Assembly (NCBI RefSeq): GCF_030056735.1
Contig: NZ_JASHKN010000001.1
Span: forward strand, 558,001 to 622,000
Source: Rhodococcus sp. IEGM 1409
GTDB lineage: Bacteria; Actinomycetota; Actinomycetes; Mycobacteriales; Mycobacteriaceae
Reading direction: 5' to 3'
Length of the DNA: 64,000 nucleotides
Positions within the stretch are counted from its first letter, which is position 1; the number at the start of each line of letters is the position of its first letter. Of the stretch, positions 1 to 8,367 are shown piece by piece. The notes beneath the pieces were generated by a model. It was given only the letters and a program-made list of their open reading frames with translations, was not told the origin of the DNA and searched no databases. The position numbers were made by a program, and so were the translations under genes.

Positions 1-2
1 GA

Positions 3-92
3 GCCGCGACCGTTCCCTTGCGGAGTGTCGACTTCTTCATGCATCCGTCCTTCGTGGGAGTCGTTCCGGCGCGCGGCAGCGCACCTCGATAG
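3..92 (+). CDS. possible 3' end of an upstream gene
   Basis: One forward frame is open from the window edge to a TAG at 90-92 and encodes 29 residues ending PARGSAPR. Its third codon positions are mostly G or C, as in the neighbouring genes, whereas the other two forward frames look less coding-like. The fragment is too short to assign a family. The 200 bases that follow, up to the next start, contain no convincing gene and presumably hold the promoter of the lipoprotein gene. Confidence 0.25.
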   Translation, partial: AATVPLRSVDFFMHPSFVGVVPARGSAPR

Positions 93-291
93 CCGTGAAC
101 TGGTATGACACGTGAAAACAAACACTTCGTTCGGATGTTAACGGCGTAGACGTGGTGTCCGGACAGGAATGATTGATCCGATTTGTCGGTTTTCAACAAA
201 CAGGCCTTACGTCCCGGCCTGGCAGAAAGATCAGGGAATGATGGGGGATTTCCTGGATCCCGTGGCACGACGAAATCCATAGATTCGACTC

Positions 292-1386
292 ATGCGTTCA
301 TACCTCCTCGTCGCCGCGGTCATCATCGGAGCCACCACGGCGCTCGTCGGTTGCTCGACGCTCCAGCGCGCGGTGGAGATTCAATCGGATCTCGACGGGC
401 TCACCCGGTCGGGCGTCGTCGGGTCGATCGCAACACTCGACGACGCCACCACGTCGGCTGTGATGACCAGCGGCGTGCCCAACCGGACAAACGGCGATTC
501 GATCGGAAAGAACGATCGCGTCCGGATCGGAAGTGTGACAAAAACATTCACCGCTTCACTCGTTCTGCAGTTGGTGGCCGAAGGCAAGGTCGACCTCGAC
601 GCACCAATCGAGCAGTACCTTCCGGGCCTGATACACGGGAGCGGCAAAAACGGCACCGCAATCACCGTGCGGCAACTGCTGCAACATCGCAGCGGCCTTC
701 CCGAGTTCGCCGGAGAACCCGGCGCCGACGAATGGATTGCCGCAAACGAGAACCGAACGCTGACGCCTTCCGCCGCGGTCGCCATCGCCCTCGGCAAACC
801 GGCGCAATTCGTCCCCGGAACCTCGTTCGTCTACACCAACACCAACTACATCGTTCTCGGAATGCTCGTCGAATCGGTGACCGGCCGCAGCTACGCAGAC
901 GAACTACAGTCGCGAGTACTCGATCCGTTGCACCTGGAAGACACGTACTTACCCCCGGCGGGTGAGCGCGACATCAGGGGCGATCATCTGACCGGCTATC
1001 AGGATCTCGGCGGTGGGCTGACCGATGTCTCGCGGACCGAACCGTCGATCCCTTGGGCTGCCGGAGCGATGGTGTCGACGGGCACCGACCTGAACGCCTT
1101 CTGGCGGGCACTACTCGACGGGCAGGTGGTGCCGGCCGCGCAGCTTGCCGAGATGACTACCCCGCAGGTCGCCGCCACCGAAGCCGAGGGGATCGGGTAC
1201 GGGATGGGCGTCAGCGCCACCGAACTTCCCTGCGGCGTCACCTATATCGGCCACAGCGGCGGGATCTACGGGTACTACACCCTGTCCGGTGCGACGCCGG
1301 ATCGTGCATTCACCGTGACGCTGACGTCGACGCCGAAGGACCAACCCGACACCGTCGCGATGCTCTCGCATGCTCTCTGCCCCTGA
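292..1386 (+). CDS. serine beta-lactamase / D,D-peptidase family lipoprotein
   Basis: This 364-residue protein belongs to the class C beta-lactamase-like serine hydrolases (D-alanyl-D-alanine carboxypeptidase or esterase type). The N-terminus is a lipoprotein signal with lipobox LVGC (Cys21), so the enzyme should sit on the outer face of the membrane. All three active-site motifs are visible: SVTK at 81-84 (SxxK, nucleophile Ser81), YTN at 181-183 (YxN), and HSGG from residue 321, equivalent to the KTG/HxG motif. The substrate could be peptidoglycan stem peptides, a beta-lactam or an ester; sequence alone does not decide. It converges with the esterase gene that ends 5 bases away. No clear ribosome binding site precedes the ATG. 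Confidence 0.85.
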   Translation: MRSYLLVAAVIIGATTALVGCSTLQRAVEIQSDLDGLTRSGVVGSIATLDDATTSAVMTSGVPNRTNGDSIGKNDRVRIGSVTKTFTASLVLQLVAEGKVDLDAPIEQYLPGLIHGSGKNGTAITVRQLLQHRSGLPEFAGEPGADEWIAANENRTLTPSAAVAIALGKPAQFVPGTSFVYTNTNYIVLGMLVESVTGRSYADELQSRVLDPLHLEDTYLPPAGERDIRGDHLTGYQDLGGGLTDVSRTEPSIPWAAGAMVSTGTDLNAFWRALLDGQVVPAAQLAEMTTPQVAATEAEGIGYGMGVSATELPCGVTYIGHSGGIYGYYTLSGATPDRAFTVTLTSTPKDQPDTVAMLSHALCP

Positions 1387-1391
1387 AACGG

Positions 1392-2609
1392 CTACCAGTA
1401 CCGATGACGCTGCCCGTCGGTGTCTGCGACGAAGATGACCGCGTCGGCGCCGTCCAACTCCGACGGTTTCAGCGGCAGATGGCCTGGCAGGATCGGTTCG
1501 CCCGCGGCGATCGAAGGGCCGAGCGCGGCTCGCAGGGCCGGAGTCGGAAACAGGGCCCGGCGGGTGGTCGCATCGGCTAACGCTCCTTGCAGAGTGCCCG
1601 GATCACTGTCTGGGTTGGCGTCGGTTGCCAAGAACACGTAACGCTCCCCGAGGACAAGTCCGACGAGTGAACCGGCGCTCCCCCAACTGACCACATCCTC
1701 GCTGACCGGCATCTCGGACTGCACTCGCAGGAGATGAGCGTTGTGGGCGAACAGCAGGCTCGGCCCGCGTCGCTGCTCCTGGGCAACGATGGCCAGCAGG
1801 TTCTCCGCCATCATCTCGGCGCGCAGGCTGAGCAGGGTTCCGATGCGATCAGGAGCGGAACTCGCCATCGCGGCGTGGTATCGCAGAAGCCCGAGAGCGG
1901 TGCGTGCCTGTGCCAGGGCCCGGTCGTACCCGCCCGGGTCAGCGGGCCGCAACACGGGTGCGGCGCGCCGAAGGATGCTGCCGAGGTCGTCCGCAATGAT
2001 GCGCAGGAGGCGAGCCTGATCGGAGTCACCGATGGACGCAGCCGGATCGAACATCGCCGCTGGGTTGCTCCAGTCGGTGTCCTGCCCGAGCAGAAGGTCG
2101 ACGTCGTCGTGAGCTTGCGGCTGCAACGCGGCGGGCAGGAAGTCACCTACCGCTGACAGTGCGCGGCGTGGGCTCGGTGCGCCGGAATACTCGACCGGAG
2201 CATCGAAGCCGTAGAAGCGAACTCGGTCAGCCGGAGCGCGGCCGTGGTTGTACTCGCGTAGCCATTCGACGAGTTCGCGGTTACCCGGTACCGCACCGAA
2301 TCCGTGGCTGAAGCCAGTGACGAGCACTTTCTCGATGTCCGCCTCTCCCCCGCTCACGTAGTCGTCGACAAGGAATGCCGCAAAGACATCTGCTTCGAGC
2401 ACGATCGACCGATACCCTCGTTCGACCAGCTGGACGAGAAGTTCGTTGCGCAGCAACGGAAAAGCCTTGATCCCATGAGTCGGCTCGCCGAGGGCGAGCA
2501 GAGTCGGCGCCTCGGTTCGCGCTGCGAGCAGTTCGTCGACAGCACGACCAAGACTTGCCGAGTCTTCGAGTTGGCGGCCGATCTCACTCAGTGTCGAGGC
2601 AGTAGACAT
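1392..2609 (-). CDS. erythromycin esterase-like hydrolase
   Basis: The 405-residue product matches the erythromycin esterase (EreA/EreB-like) superfamily in length and motifs. LALGEPTHG places Glu42 and His45 where the EreA family has its catalytic Glu and His, and the following VLEAD supplies Glu72, the third conserved acid. A later FAHNAHLLR segment fits the conserved His region. Known members hydrolyse macrolide lactones, but many chromosomal homologues act on other, unknown substrates, so macrolide resistance is only a possibility. An AAAGGG ribosome binding site lies 8 bases before the ATG. The gene is divergent from a MerR-type regulator across a 113-base region that holds a palindrome, so the two are probably regulated together. 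Confidence 0.82.
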   Translation of the reverse strand: MSTASTLSEIGRQLEDSASLGRAVDELLAARTEAPTLLALGEPTHGIKAFPLLRNELLVQLVERGYRSIVLEADVFAAFLVDDYVSGGEADIEKVLVTGFSHGFGAVPGNRELVEWLREYNHGRAPADRVRFYGFDAPVEYSGAPSPRRALSAVGDFLPAALQPQAHDDVDLLLGQDTDWSNPAAMFDPAASIGDSDQARLLRIIADDLGSILRRAAPVLRPADPGGYDRALAQARTALGLLRYHAAMASSAPDRIGTLLSLRAEMMAENLLAIVAQEQRRGPSLLFAHNAHLLRVQSEMPVSEDVVSWGSAGSLVGLVLGERYVFLATDANPDSDPGTLQGALADATTRRALFPTPALRAALGPSIAAGEPILPGHLPLKPSELDGADAVIFVADTDGQRHRYW

Positions 2610-2661
2610 GGATATCCCTTTCGAAGGTGGACTGCCTTCGACAGTATCGTTGAAGATTCGA

Positions 2662-2674
2662 GTGAAACTTTCAC
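2662..2674. promoter_or_regulatory. palindrome between esterase and MerR genes
   Basis: GTGAAACTTTCAC is a perfect inverted repeat (6-base arms around a central C) in the intergenic region shared by the divergent esterase and MerR genes. Its place fits an operator for the MerR protein, but MerR sites usually lie in a long -35/-10 spacer and I could not place such a promoter with confidence. Confidence 0.4.
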
Positions 2675-2722
2675 ACCAATTACCTGGGGCAGATCGACGA
2701 AAGCCTCAATCGGAGGTGATCA

Positions 2723-3418
2723 GTGCGGCCCATCGACCTTGCCCGTGAACACGGGCTATCCGCACAGGCGATCCGCAATTACGACGATGCGGGCATCCTT
2801 CCTCCGACCGAGCGCAGCAACACGGGCTACCGGCGATACACGCCTCTGCACGCGCAGGCCCTGCGTTCTTTCCTTGCGTTGCGCGGCGGTCACGGACACC
2901 AGCAAGCTGTGGAAATCATGCGGGCGACCAATCAGGGCGACACCGAGTCCGCCTACCGCCTGATCGACAGTGCTCACGTGACGCTGCTCGCCGAGCGTGG
3001 CACTCGCACCGAGGTGTCCACAGCGCTGGGGACTCTGTCCACCACAGCACCGGCACGCGTGCATGGTCCAGCATTGACGGTGGGTGAGCTCGCGCGCCGT
3101 CTCGGCGTGCATCCAGCCACACTGCGCATGTGGGAGGAGCACGGCATTCTGCGCCCCGAGCGCGAACGAGCAACGGGTTATCGCGAATACGGCCCGGAGT
3201 GTGTGCGCGACGCCGAGATCGCAAGGCAACTGCGGCGCGGCGGCTACCGACTGTCACAGGTCACTCAATTCGTCGATTCGCTGCGCGACGCCGGAGGAGC
3301 GGACGCATTGGCGGCGTTCCTCGACTCCTGGCAAGACCGGCTGACCACGCGCAGTCGCAAACTTCTCGCCGGCGCGGCGCAACTCGACGTCTACCTCACT
3401 ATGCTCGAGCAGACCTAG
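2723..3418 (+). CDS. MerR family regulator with two DNA-binding domains
   Basis: The 231-residue protein contains two MerR-type winged helix-turn-helix modules in tandem. The first is at about residues 1-70 (LAREHGLSAQAIRNYDDAGI, then TGYRRY). The second is at about 115-185 (VGELARRLGVHPATLRMWEE, then ATGYREYGPE). Each carries the helix-turn-helix and the wing motif GYRxY. A single-chain double MerR fold is seen in TioE-like regulators. The remainder is a short helical tail with no cysteines arranged for metal binding. The GTG start at 2723 is chosen because GGAGG lies 6 bases upstream. It is divergent from the erythromycin-esterase-like gene, which it probably controls. Confidence 0.8.
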   Translation: MRPIDLAREHGLSAQAIRNYDDAGILPPTERSNTGYRRYTPLHAQALRSFLALRGGHGHQQAVEIMRATNQGDTESAYRLIDSAHVTLLAERGTRTEVSTALGTLSTTAPARVHGPALTVGELARRLGVHPATLRMWEEHGILRPERERATGYREYGPECVRDAEIARQLRRGGYRLSQVTQFVDSLRDAGGADALAAFLDSWQDRLTTRSRKLLAGAAQLDVYLTMLEQT

Positions 3419-3449
3419 CAAGGTTGCCGATCGACAAATGGCCAAGGCG

Positions 3450-4115
3450 TCAGTTCACAAGCCGCGCAAGGCTCCTCACCATCTCGCTGACGGTGTCGGT
3501 CGACGGCCACGGGAATTCCGGAAGATCGGCACGCAACATCACCTGTCCGTGCAGCGAGGTCCAGATCGACACGGCATCGACAAAAGTGTCTGTGCTGGTT
3601 GACTTCCCAGCCTCGACACACGCGTCGAGGTTGGTCACCAGAGTGTTGAACGCGGCCAGCCCTCGCGTATCTGATTGTGGTGATTGACCTTTCGGCCTGG
3701 ACCACCCGAACAAGACCCGATACCGAGCAGGCTCGGAAATGCCGAACTCGACGTACGCCGAGCAACCGGCATACAGGCCCTCGACAGGGTCGGAATGCGC
3801 AGCCACCGCGTCGGCCACGGCGAGATGCAACTGCTCCAGCGATTCGGAGACAACCGCTTCGACAATGGCGTCGCGATCGGAAAAATGTCCGTAGATGGAA
3901 GGGGCAGAGATCCCGACCTCGCGAGCGACCGATCGAAGCGTCACCGCCTGATCCGATCCGGTGCGGGCGATGAGCGTCGCCGCTGCGGCAACGATCTCTC
4001 CGCGCAGTCGTGCGCCGCTTCCTCGTGGATTTCGGGCGCGAGAACTCCGAGAACCACTGGTTCCAGTTTCATCGGCTTCCTCGGGAACATCACTCACCAG
4101 ACAAACTTTACACAT
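3450..4115 (-). CDS. TetR family transcriptional repressor
   Basis: The N-terminal helix-turn-helix (VTLRSVAREVGISAPSIYGH) sits at about residues 58-77 of 221, and the C-terminal part resembles the WHG-type ligand-binding domain common in actinobacterial TetR proteins. It is divergent from an MFS exporter across about 60 bases, the usual arrangement for a drug-responsive efflux repressor. The annotated ATG lies inside one of the two candidate operators. A GTG six codons downstream (4097-4095) would clear it and is an equally plausible start, because neither has a clear ribosome binding site. The N-terminal 40 residues are Ser/Arg-rich and probably disordered. Confidence 0.85.
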   Translation of the reverse strand: MCKVCLVSDVPEEADETGTSGSRSSRARNPRGSGARLRGEIVAAAATLIARTGSDQAVTLRSVAREVGISAPSIYGHFSDRDAIVEAVVSESLEQLHLAVADAVAAHSDPVEGLYAGCSAYVEFGISEPARYRVLFGWSRPKGQSPQSDTRGLAAFNTLVTNLDACVEAGKSTSTDTFVDAVSIWTSLHGQVMLRADLPEFPWPSTDTVSEMVRSLARLVN

Positions 4116-4170
4116 GTAAGGCGAAGCGGTACGTTCTCATCACTAAACTCCCGTAAGGTTACATTCGTAA
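4108..4170. promoter_or_regulatory. paired TetR-type operators, TetR/MFS intergenic region
   Basis: Two related short palindromes flank the divergent promoters: TTACACATGTAA at 4108-4119 and TTACATTCGTAA at 4159-4170, both of form TTACA-N2-YGTAA. The second is extended by GTAAGGTTAC at 4153-4162. One overlaps the regulator start and the other lies 7 bases before the exporter ATG, so a bound repressor would block both genes. Confidence 0.5.
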
Positions 4171-4177
4171 GGACATA

Positions 4178-5716
4178 ATGAATTCTCTGGAACCCACGGA
4201 GCGGCGACGATGGGCAGCGCTGGGCGCCCTCTGCACTTCCCTCGTCGTCGTCACGATCGACAACACCGTCCTCAACACCGCCATCCCCACCCTTGCCCGC
4301 GAACTGCACGCCACCACCGTCGACCTGCAATGGATCAACAACGCGTACACACTGGCGTTCGCCGCCTTGCTCATCACTGCAGGTGGACTGGGCGCGAGAT
4401 TCGGTCACCGGCGAATACTTCTGACCGGCCTCACACTCTTTGCCCTCGGGTCTGCCTGCGCTGCCCTCTCTCACACGTCATTGCAGCTGATCGGTTGGAG
4501 AACAGTCATGGGAGCAGCAGCCGCACTGGTCATGCCCGCGACGCTGTCACTTGTCGTCTCGATGTTCGCCCCGCACGAGAGAGGTCGGGCGATAGGCATC
4601 TGGTCTGCAACCGCCGGACTCGGAATCGCGATCGGCCCGGTAGCCGGTGGCGTACTACTCGAACATTTCAACTGGGGAAGTGTCTTCTGGATCAACCTCC
4701 CACTGGTCGCCGGTGTGATCGCCGCGACGGTTCTTCTTGTGCCCCCGGCAAGAGGAATCACGAAGGGTTCGTTCGACATCCCCGGACTCCTGTTGTCCAC
4801 CGGCGGACTGGCCTTGATCGTCGATGCCCTCACCCAGGCAAGCCTTCGCGGATGGTCGTCGCCCGTCACGCTGCTGGAGATCGTCAGCGCAACAGCACTT
4901 CTCGCCGGATTCGTCTGGTGGGAGCTGCGGGCTCCGGCGCCGATGACCGACGTGCGCATCTTCACCAGTCGGGTGTTCAGCATCTCCAATGCCATCTTGG
5001 CCGTAACGTTCTTCTCCCTCTTCGGAGTTCTCTTCACGTACACGCAATACCTCCAATTCGTCCGTGGTTACGGTCCATTGGTTGCCGGCGTCGGTGCAGT
5101 TCCGTTTGCACTGGTGATGGCGGCCGTCGCGTCGAGCAGCGATCGCGTGGTCGGCAGACTGGGTGAGCGCAGTTCGATCGCGAGCGGCCTCGCAGTCATG
5201 TCCGTGGGACTGTTGGTCCTGTCGATCGCAGCGGGTAGGTACGCACCGTTCGGAATCCTGGCTGCGATCATGGCACTGGTCGGCGCGGGGATGGGGCTGG
5301 TCATGGCTCCGGCCACAACTGCGTCAATGTCGTCGGTTGTACCCCAACAGGCTTCGATGGCAAGTTCGATCAACAGTGTCGTGCGGGAGTTGGGTGGAGT
5401 TCTGGGCGTCGCCGTCATCGGGACGGTCGTAGCCACCGTTTTCCGGTCCCGCTTCGAACCCGGAGTCGACACTTCCACAGCCGATCTGGCGCAGATCCAT
5501 GCCGACGGTCCCCCAGCGAGTGCCTTGACCGACGCAGCGAACCAGGCTTACACCTCGGCGATGAGTACCGGAATCCAGATCTGTGCCACAGTCGCGTTCA
5601 TCGGTGCGTTGGCCGTCATTGCACTGTTTCCCGCACCACGTCGCCCGGCTTCTTGTCCTCCCGCAGACCCCGCCAACTCGGATGACGCAGGCGCCCGGTC
5701 TTCGTCCAATCCATGA
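4178..5716 (+). CDS. DHA2 family MFS drug exporter (14 TM)
   Basis: The 512-residue protein has the EmrB/QacA-type fold with about 14 transmembrane helices. The DHA2 antiporter signature is visible in the early IDNTVLNTAIPTLA segment (motif D1) and in GIGAA-like TM5 sequence (GLGIAIGPVAGGVL, motif C). It should expel drugs or toxic metabolites in exchange for protons. It is divergent from and probably repressed by the adjacent TetR gene. Its last 101 bases overlap the 3' end of ligD on the other strand; the final residues (after PAPRRP) are hydrophilic and lie outside the conserved transporter core, so this tail may be a recent extension. Confidence 0.88.
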   Translation: MNSLEPTERRRWAALGALCTSLVVVTIDNTVLNTAIPTLARELHATTVDLQWINNAYTLAFAALLITAGGLGARFGHRRILLTGLTLFALGSACAALSHTSLQLIGWRTVMGAAAALVMPATLSLVVSMFAPHERGRAIGIWSATAGLGIAIGPVAGGVLLEHFNWGSVFWINLPLVAGVIAATVLLVPPARGITKGSFDIPGLLLSTGGLALIVDALTQASLRGWSSPVTLLEIVSATALLAGFVWWELRAPAPMTDVRIFTSRVFSISNAILAVTFFSLFGVLFTYTQYLQFVRGYGPLVAGVGAVPFALVMAAVASSSDRVVGRLGERSSIASGLAVMSVGLLVLSIAAGRYAPFGILAAIMALVGAGMGLVMAPATTASMSSVVPQQASMASSINSVVRELGGVLGVAVIGTVVATVFRSRFEPGVDTSTADLAQIHADGPPASALTDAANQAYTSAMSTGIQICATVAFIGALAVIALFPAPRRPASCPPADPANSDDAGARSSSNP

Positions 5717-7898
5717 ACCGCACCTCACCGACGAGTTCCGGTTTCACCCACACCGCTCCCTTACGGTCGTCAGCGGGCAGTTCCTCCTCGAACGAACTTT
5801 CCTTCTGACGCAGCGGTTCCAGTATCGCAAGTAACGACTCCAAGTCGCGATCACTGAAGCCGGTGCCGACGCGCCCCACGTAGGTCAACCCGTGCTCGCC
5901 CGGAATGCCCATGAGCAGCGCGCCGATTCCCTGCGCTCGATTGCCCTGTCCGGTGCGCCACCCACAGATCACCACCTCCTGGGTGCGCCAGTTCTTCACT
6001 TTGATCCAACTCGACCCACGCCGACCCGGAAGGTAGACCGATGCACGACGTTTGGCGACAACCCCTTCCCACCCGGCATCGGTACTCACCTCCAACGCGT
6101 TCTCCGCCGTACCCTCGATCTGTGGGGGCACCTCGAGTTCACCGACTTTGCCCGCCAATGCATTCAACACGGTACGGCGATCCGAATAGGACTTCCGCAG
6201 CAAAGACACTCCGTCGAGGTACAGAAGATCGAAGGCCAGAAAAACCGGTTCCCCACCGCGCTGGAGCAGACCGAAATCAGTGACACCCGCGTCGTTGTAC
6301 GCCACCACTTCACCGTCCAGAACCACGTCATGACCGTCCAGGATCTCAGCCAACCCGGAAAGGGCGGGATAGTCCCGAGTCTTGTCGTTACCCGCGCGAC
6401 TGCGGAGTGACATTGCGCCCGAATGATATTCGAGAATCACCCGAATACCGTCCCACTTTCCTTCGAAAGCCCACTCCTGCGGGTCGAGACCCTCGAGCGT
6501 TCCAGCGGTGGCAAGCATCGGCTCGAGATTCTTGGGAAACTCCGTTCCGAAGCTTGCGTTCTGATCCTTCATCAGATGCATCAGCCACTGGTCACCCTTT
6601 GTCCGGATCAGCGCGAAGCGTCCCTGCACCCGCTCCCCGCTCAAGCGCACGATCACCTCGTCTTCACGCCACTTCTCGGTCTCGTATGTTCCGGAATCCC
6701 AGATCGTCATCGAACCGCCGCCGTACTCCCCCTTCGGAATCGTGCCCGAGAACGTAGCGTATTCGAGCGGATGATCCTCGGTGTGCACGGCCAACCGATT
6801 CTCTCCGGCACTGATCGGCACGCCCTTCGGGACTGCCCAGGATACGAGCACACCGTCCCGCTCGAGACGTACGTCGTAATGCAATCGTCTGGCGTGATGT
6901 TCTTGAATCACAAAGGTATTGCCCGCTGTCTCCTTGGCCACCGCGGCAGGGATCGGCTCGGGAGTCCGATCAGCCGATCGCTTGTTTCGATAGTGCGTCA
7001 ACGTGTCGGCCACAGCCGCCGAGACCGGCGGATCCAGATCGGCCAGCAGATCACCGTCTGATTCGACGCGCTCCAGAACCTCGTCGAACAGTAGGTGGCG
7101 CAGCTTCGGATCGTCGAGTTCGTCCCAACTACGCGGCGCGGCAACATAGGGTTGATCGCGACCGCGCATCGAATAGGGCGCAATGGTGGTCTTGGCTGCG
7201 TTGTTCTGACTCCAGTCCACGAAAATCTTGCCGGCCCGGACATTTCGAGCCATCGTTGCGGTAACGAGATCCGGGTGAAGCTTCTCGAGTCCGGTGGCGA
7301 TCTGTTTGGCGACGGTCGACGCACCACTACCGTCCAAAACTCGATCCAGCGGAACGTAGAGGTGGATTCCCTTGCTACCACTGGTTACCGGATAAGCAGT
7401 CCACCCCAGAGTTGCGACCAGATCTCGAATCGACCTCGCCACTTCGGCACACTCGGTCAACCCCACGCCCTCGCCCGGGTCGAGATCGAACACCAGTCGT
7501 GTCGCCGGGCCACGCTCGGAACCGTCGAACCGCCATTGAGGAACGTGCAATTCGAGGGCCGCCTGCTGCCCCAACCACGCCAGCGATGCAACGGAATCGA
7601 AAATCGGGTACGTGACAACACGATCCGAATGTTGCAGCGACGCTCGGGTAAGCCACTGCGGCGCAGACGACGCAAGGTTCTTTTCGAAGAAGGACTGGCC
7701 ATCGACACCGTTCGGCCAACGCTTACGAGTACCCGGCCTACCGACGACGTGCGGAAGCATGACTGCGGCGATACGGGTGTAGTAGTCGATGACTTCGGCC
7801 TTCGTGGTCCCACTCTCGGGGTAGAGAATCTTGCCCAGATTGGTTACGGGCACGGTCGTGCCGTCGAGTGTGATCTGACCCCGATCCGTCGTTGCCAT
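5616..7898 (-). CDS. ligD: multifunctional non-homologous end-joining DNA ligase LigD
   Basis: The 760-residue protein has the three domains of mycobacterial LigD in the same order. A primase-polymerase domain occupies about residues 10-290 and includes the DLDPG metal-binding motif. A 3'-phosphoesterase domain is at about 325-430 (HHARRLHYD, PKGEYGGGSM). An ATP-dependent ligase domain is at about 450-755, with nucleotidyl-attacking Lys in EGKWDGIR. It would fill, trim and seal double-strand breaks together with Ku; no ku gene is in the window. The ATG at 7898 is chosen because translation upstream of it looks non-coding, a GAGGA lies just before it, and the resulting length agrees with the family. 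The 3' end overlaps the convergent MFS gene. Confidence 0.93.
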   Translation of the reverse strand: MATTDRGQITLDGTTVPVTNLGKILYPESGTTKAEVIDYYTRIAAVMLPHVVGRPGTRKRWPNGVDGQSFFEKNLASSAPQWLTRASLQHSDRVVTYPIFDSVASLAWLGQQAALELHVPQWRFDGSERGPATRLVFDLDPGEGVGLTECAEVARSIRDLVATLGWTAYPVTSGSKGIHLYVPLDRVLDGSGASTVAKQIATGLEKLHPDLVTATMARNVRAGKIFVDWSQNNAAKTTIAPYSMRGRDQPYVAAPRSWDELDDPKLRHLLFDEVLERVESDGDLLADLDPPVSAAVADTLTHYRNKRSADRTPEPIPAAVAKETAGNTFVIQEHHARRLHYDVRLERDGVLVSWAVPKGVPISAGENRLAVHTEDHPLEYATFSGTIPKGEYGGGSMTIWDSGTYETEKWREDEVIVRLSGERVQGRFALIRTKGDQWLMHLMKDQNASFGTEFPKNLEPMLATAGTLEGLDPQEWAFEGKWDGIRVILEYHSGAMSLRSRAGNDKTRDYPALSGLAEILDGHDVVLDGEVVAYNDAGVTDFGLLQRGGEPVFLAFDLLYLDGVSLLRKSYSDRRTVLNALAGKVGELEVPPQIEGTAENALEVSTDAGWEGVVAKRRASVYLPGRRGSSWIKVKNWRTQEVVICGWRTGQGNRAQGIGALLMGIPGEHGLTYVGRVGTGFSDRDLESLLAILEPLRQKESSFEEELPADDRKGAVWVKPELVGEVRFMDWTKTGRLRHPSWRGLREDKKPGDVVRETVQ

Positions 7899-8029
7899 TT
7901 CCTCATTGTGCTGGAAACCGCTGTGTCTGGATACCGGTGCGTCTGGCAGTAGAAATCTGGTGGATCGGAAACCTGCCGCAGCGCAGGGCCACGGGCGAGA
8001 CTGGATTTTCGATGGGAGAGGAGACCACG

Positions 8030-8302
8030 ATGACAGTTCGCAGTTCCCCGGGGCCGTTAGTGGAAAACAACTGGCGGATGTTCGCCACCTGTAAGACGGT
8101 GGACCCGGCGGTGTTCTATTCTCCGGGTGAAGAACGCGGACGCAATCGGGCAGCACGGGAAAGTACCGCGAAACAGGTGTGCTTCCGCTGCCCCGTCATC
8201 CGGGACTGCCTGACGTTTGCACTCGAGACGGCTGAACCGCACGGAGTCTGGGGTGGGACCACCCCGTCGGAGCGACTTGCACTACGACGCTCAGCTGCGT
8301 GA
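8030..8302 (+). CDS. WhiB family iron-sulfur transcriptional regulator
   Basis: The 90-residue protein has the four conserved cysteines that bind a [4Fe-4S] cluster (Cys21, Cys51, Cys54, Cys60; spacing C-x29-C-x2-C-x5-C), followed by the family turn GVWGG at 72-76 and a basic tail RLALRR. WhiB-like proteins are actinobacterial and sense redox or NO, usually acting through the main sigma factor. The ATG at 8030 is preferred to the in-frame ATG at 8012 because GGAGAGGAG precedes it by about 7 bases. Which WhiB subclass it belongs to cannot be settled here. It is divergent from ligD and lies 65 bases before a binding-protein gene. Confidence 0.9.
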   Translation: MTVRSSPGPLVENNWRMFATCKTVDPAVFYSPGEERGRNRAARESTAKQVCFRCPVIRDCLTFALETAEPHGVWGGTTPSERLALRRSAA

Positions 8303-8367
8303 ACTGGCCTCACACGAGACCCCCGTCACGTCCGTACCGGACAAACAGGCAAGATGGCCTTGTGCCT

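Noticed and set aside
7899..8156. Longer N-terminus for LigD
   Set aside because: The added 86 residues overlap the WhiB gene in antisense and look non-coding; the ATG at 7898 gives the usual family length.
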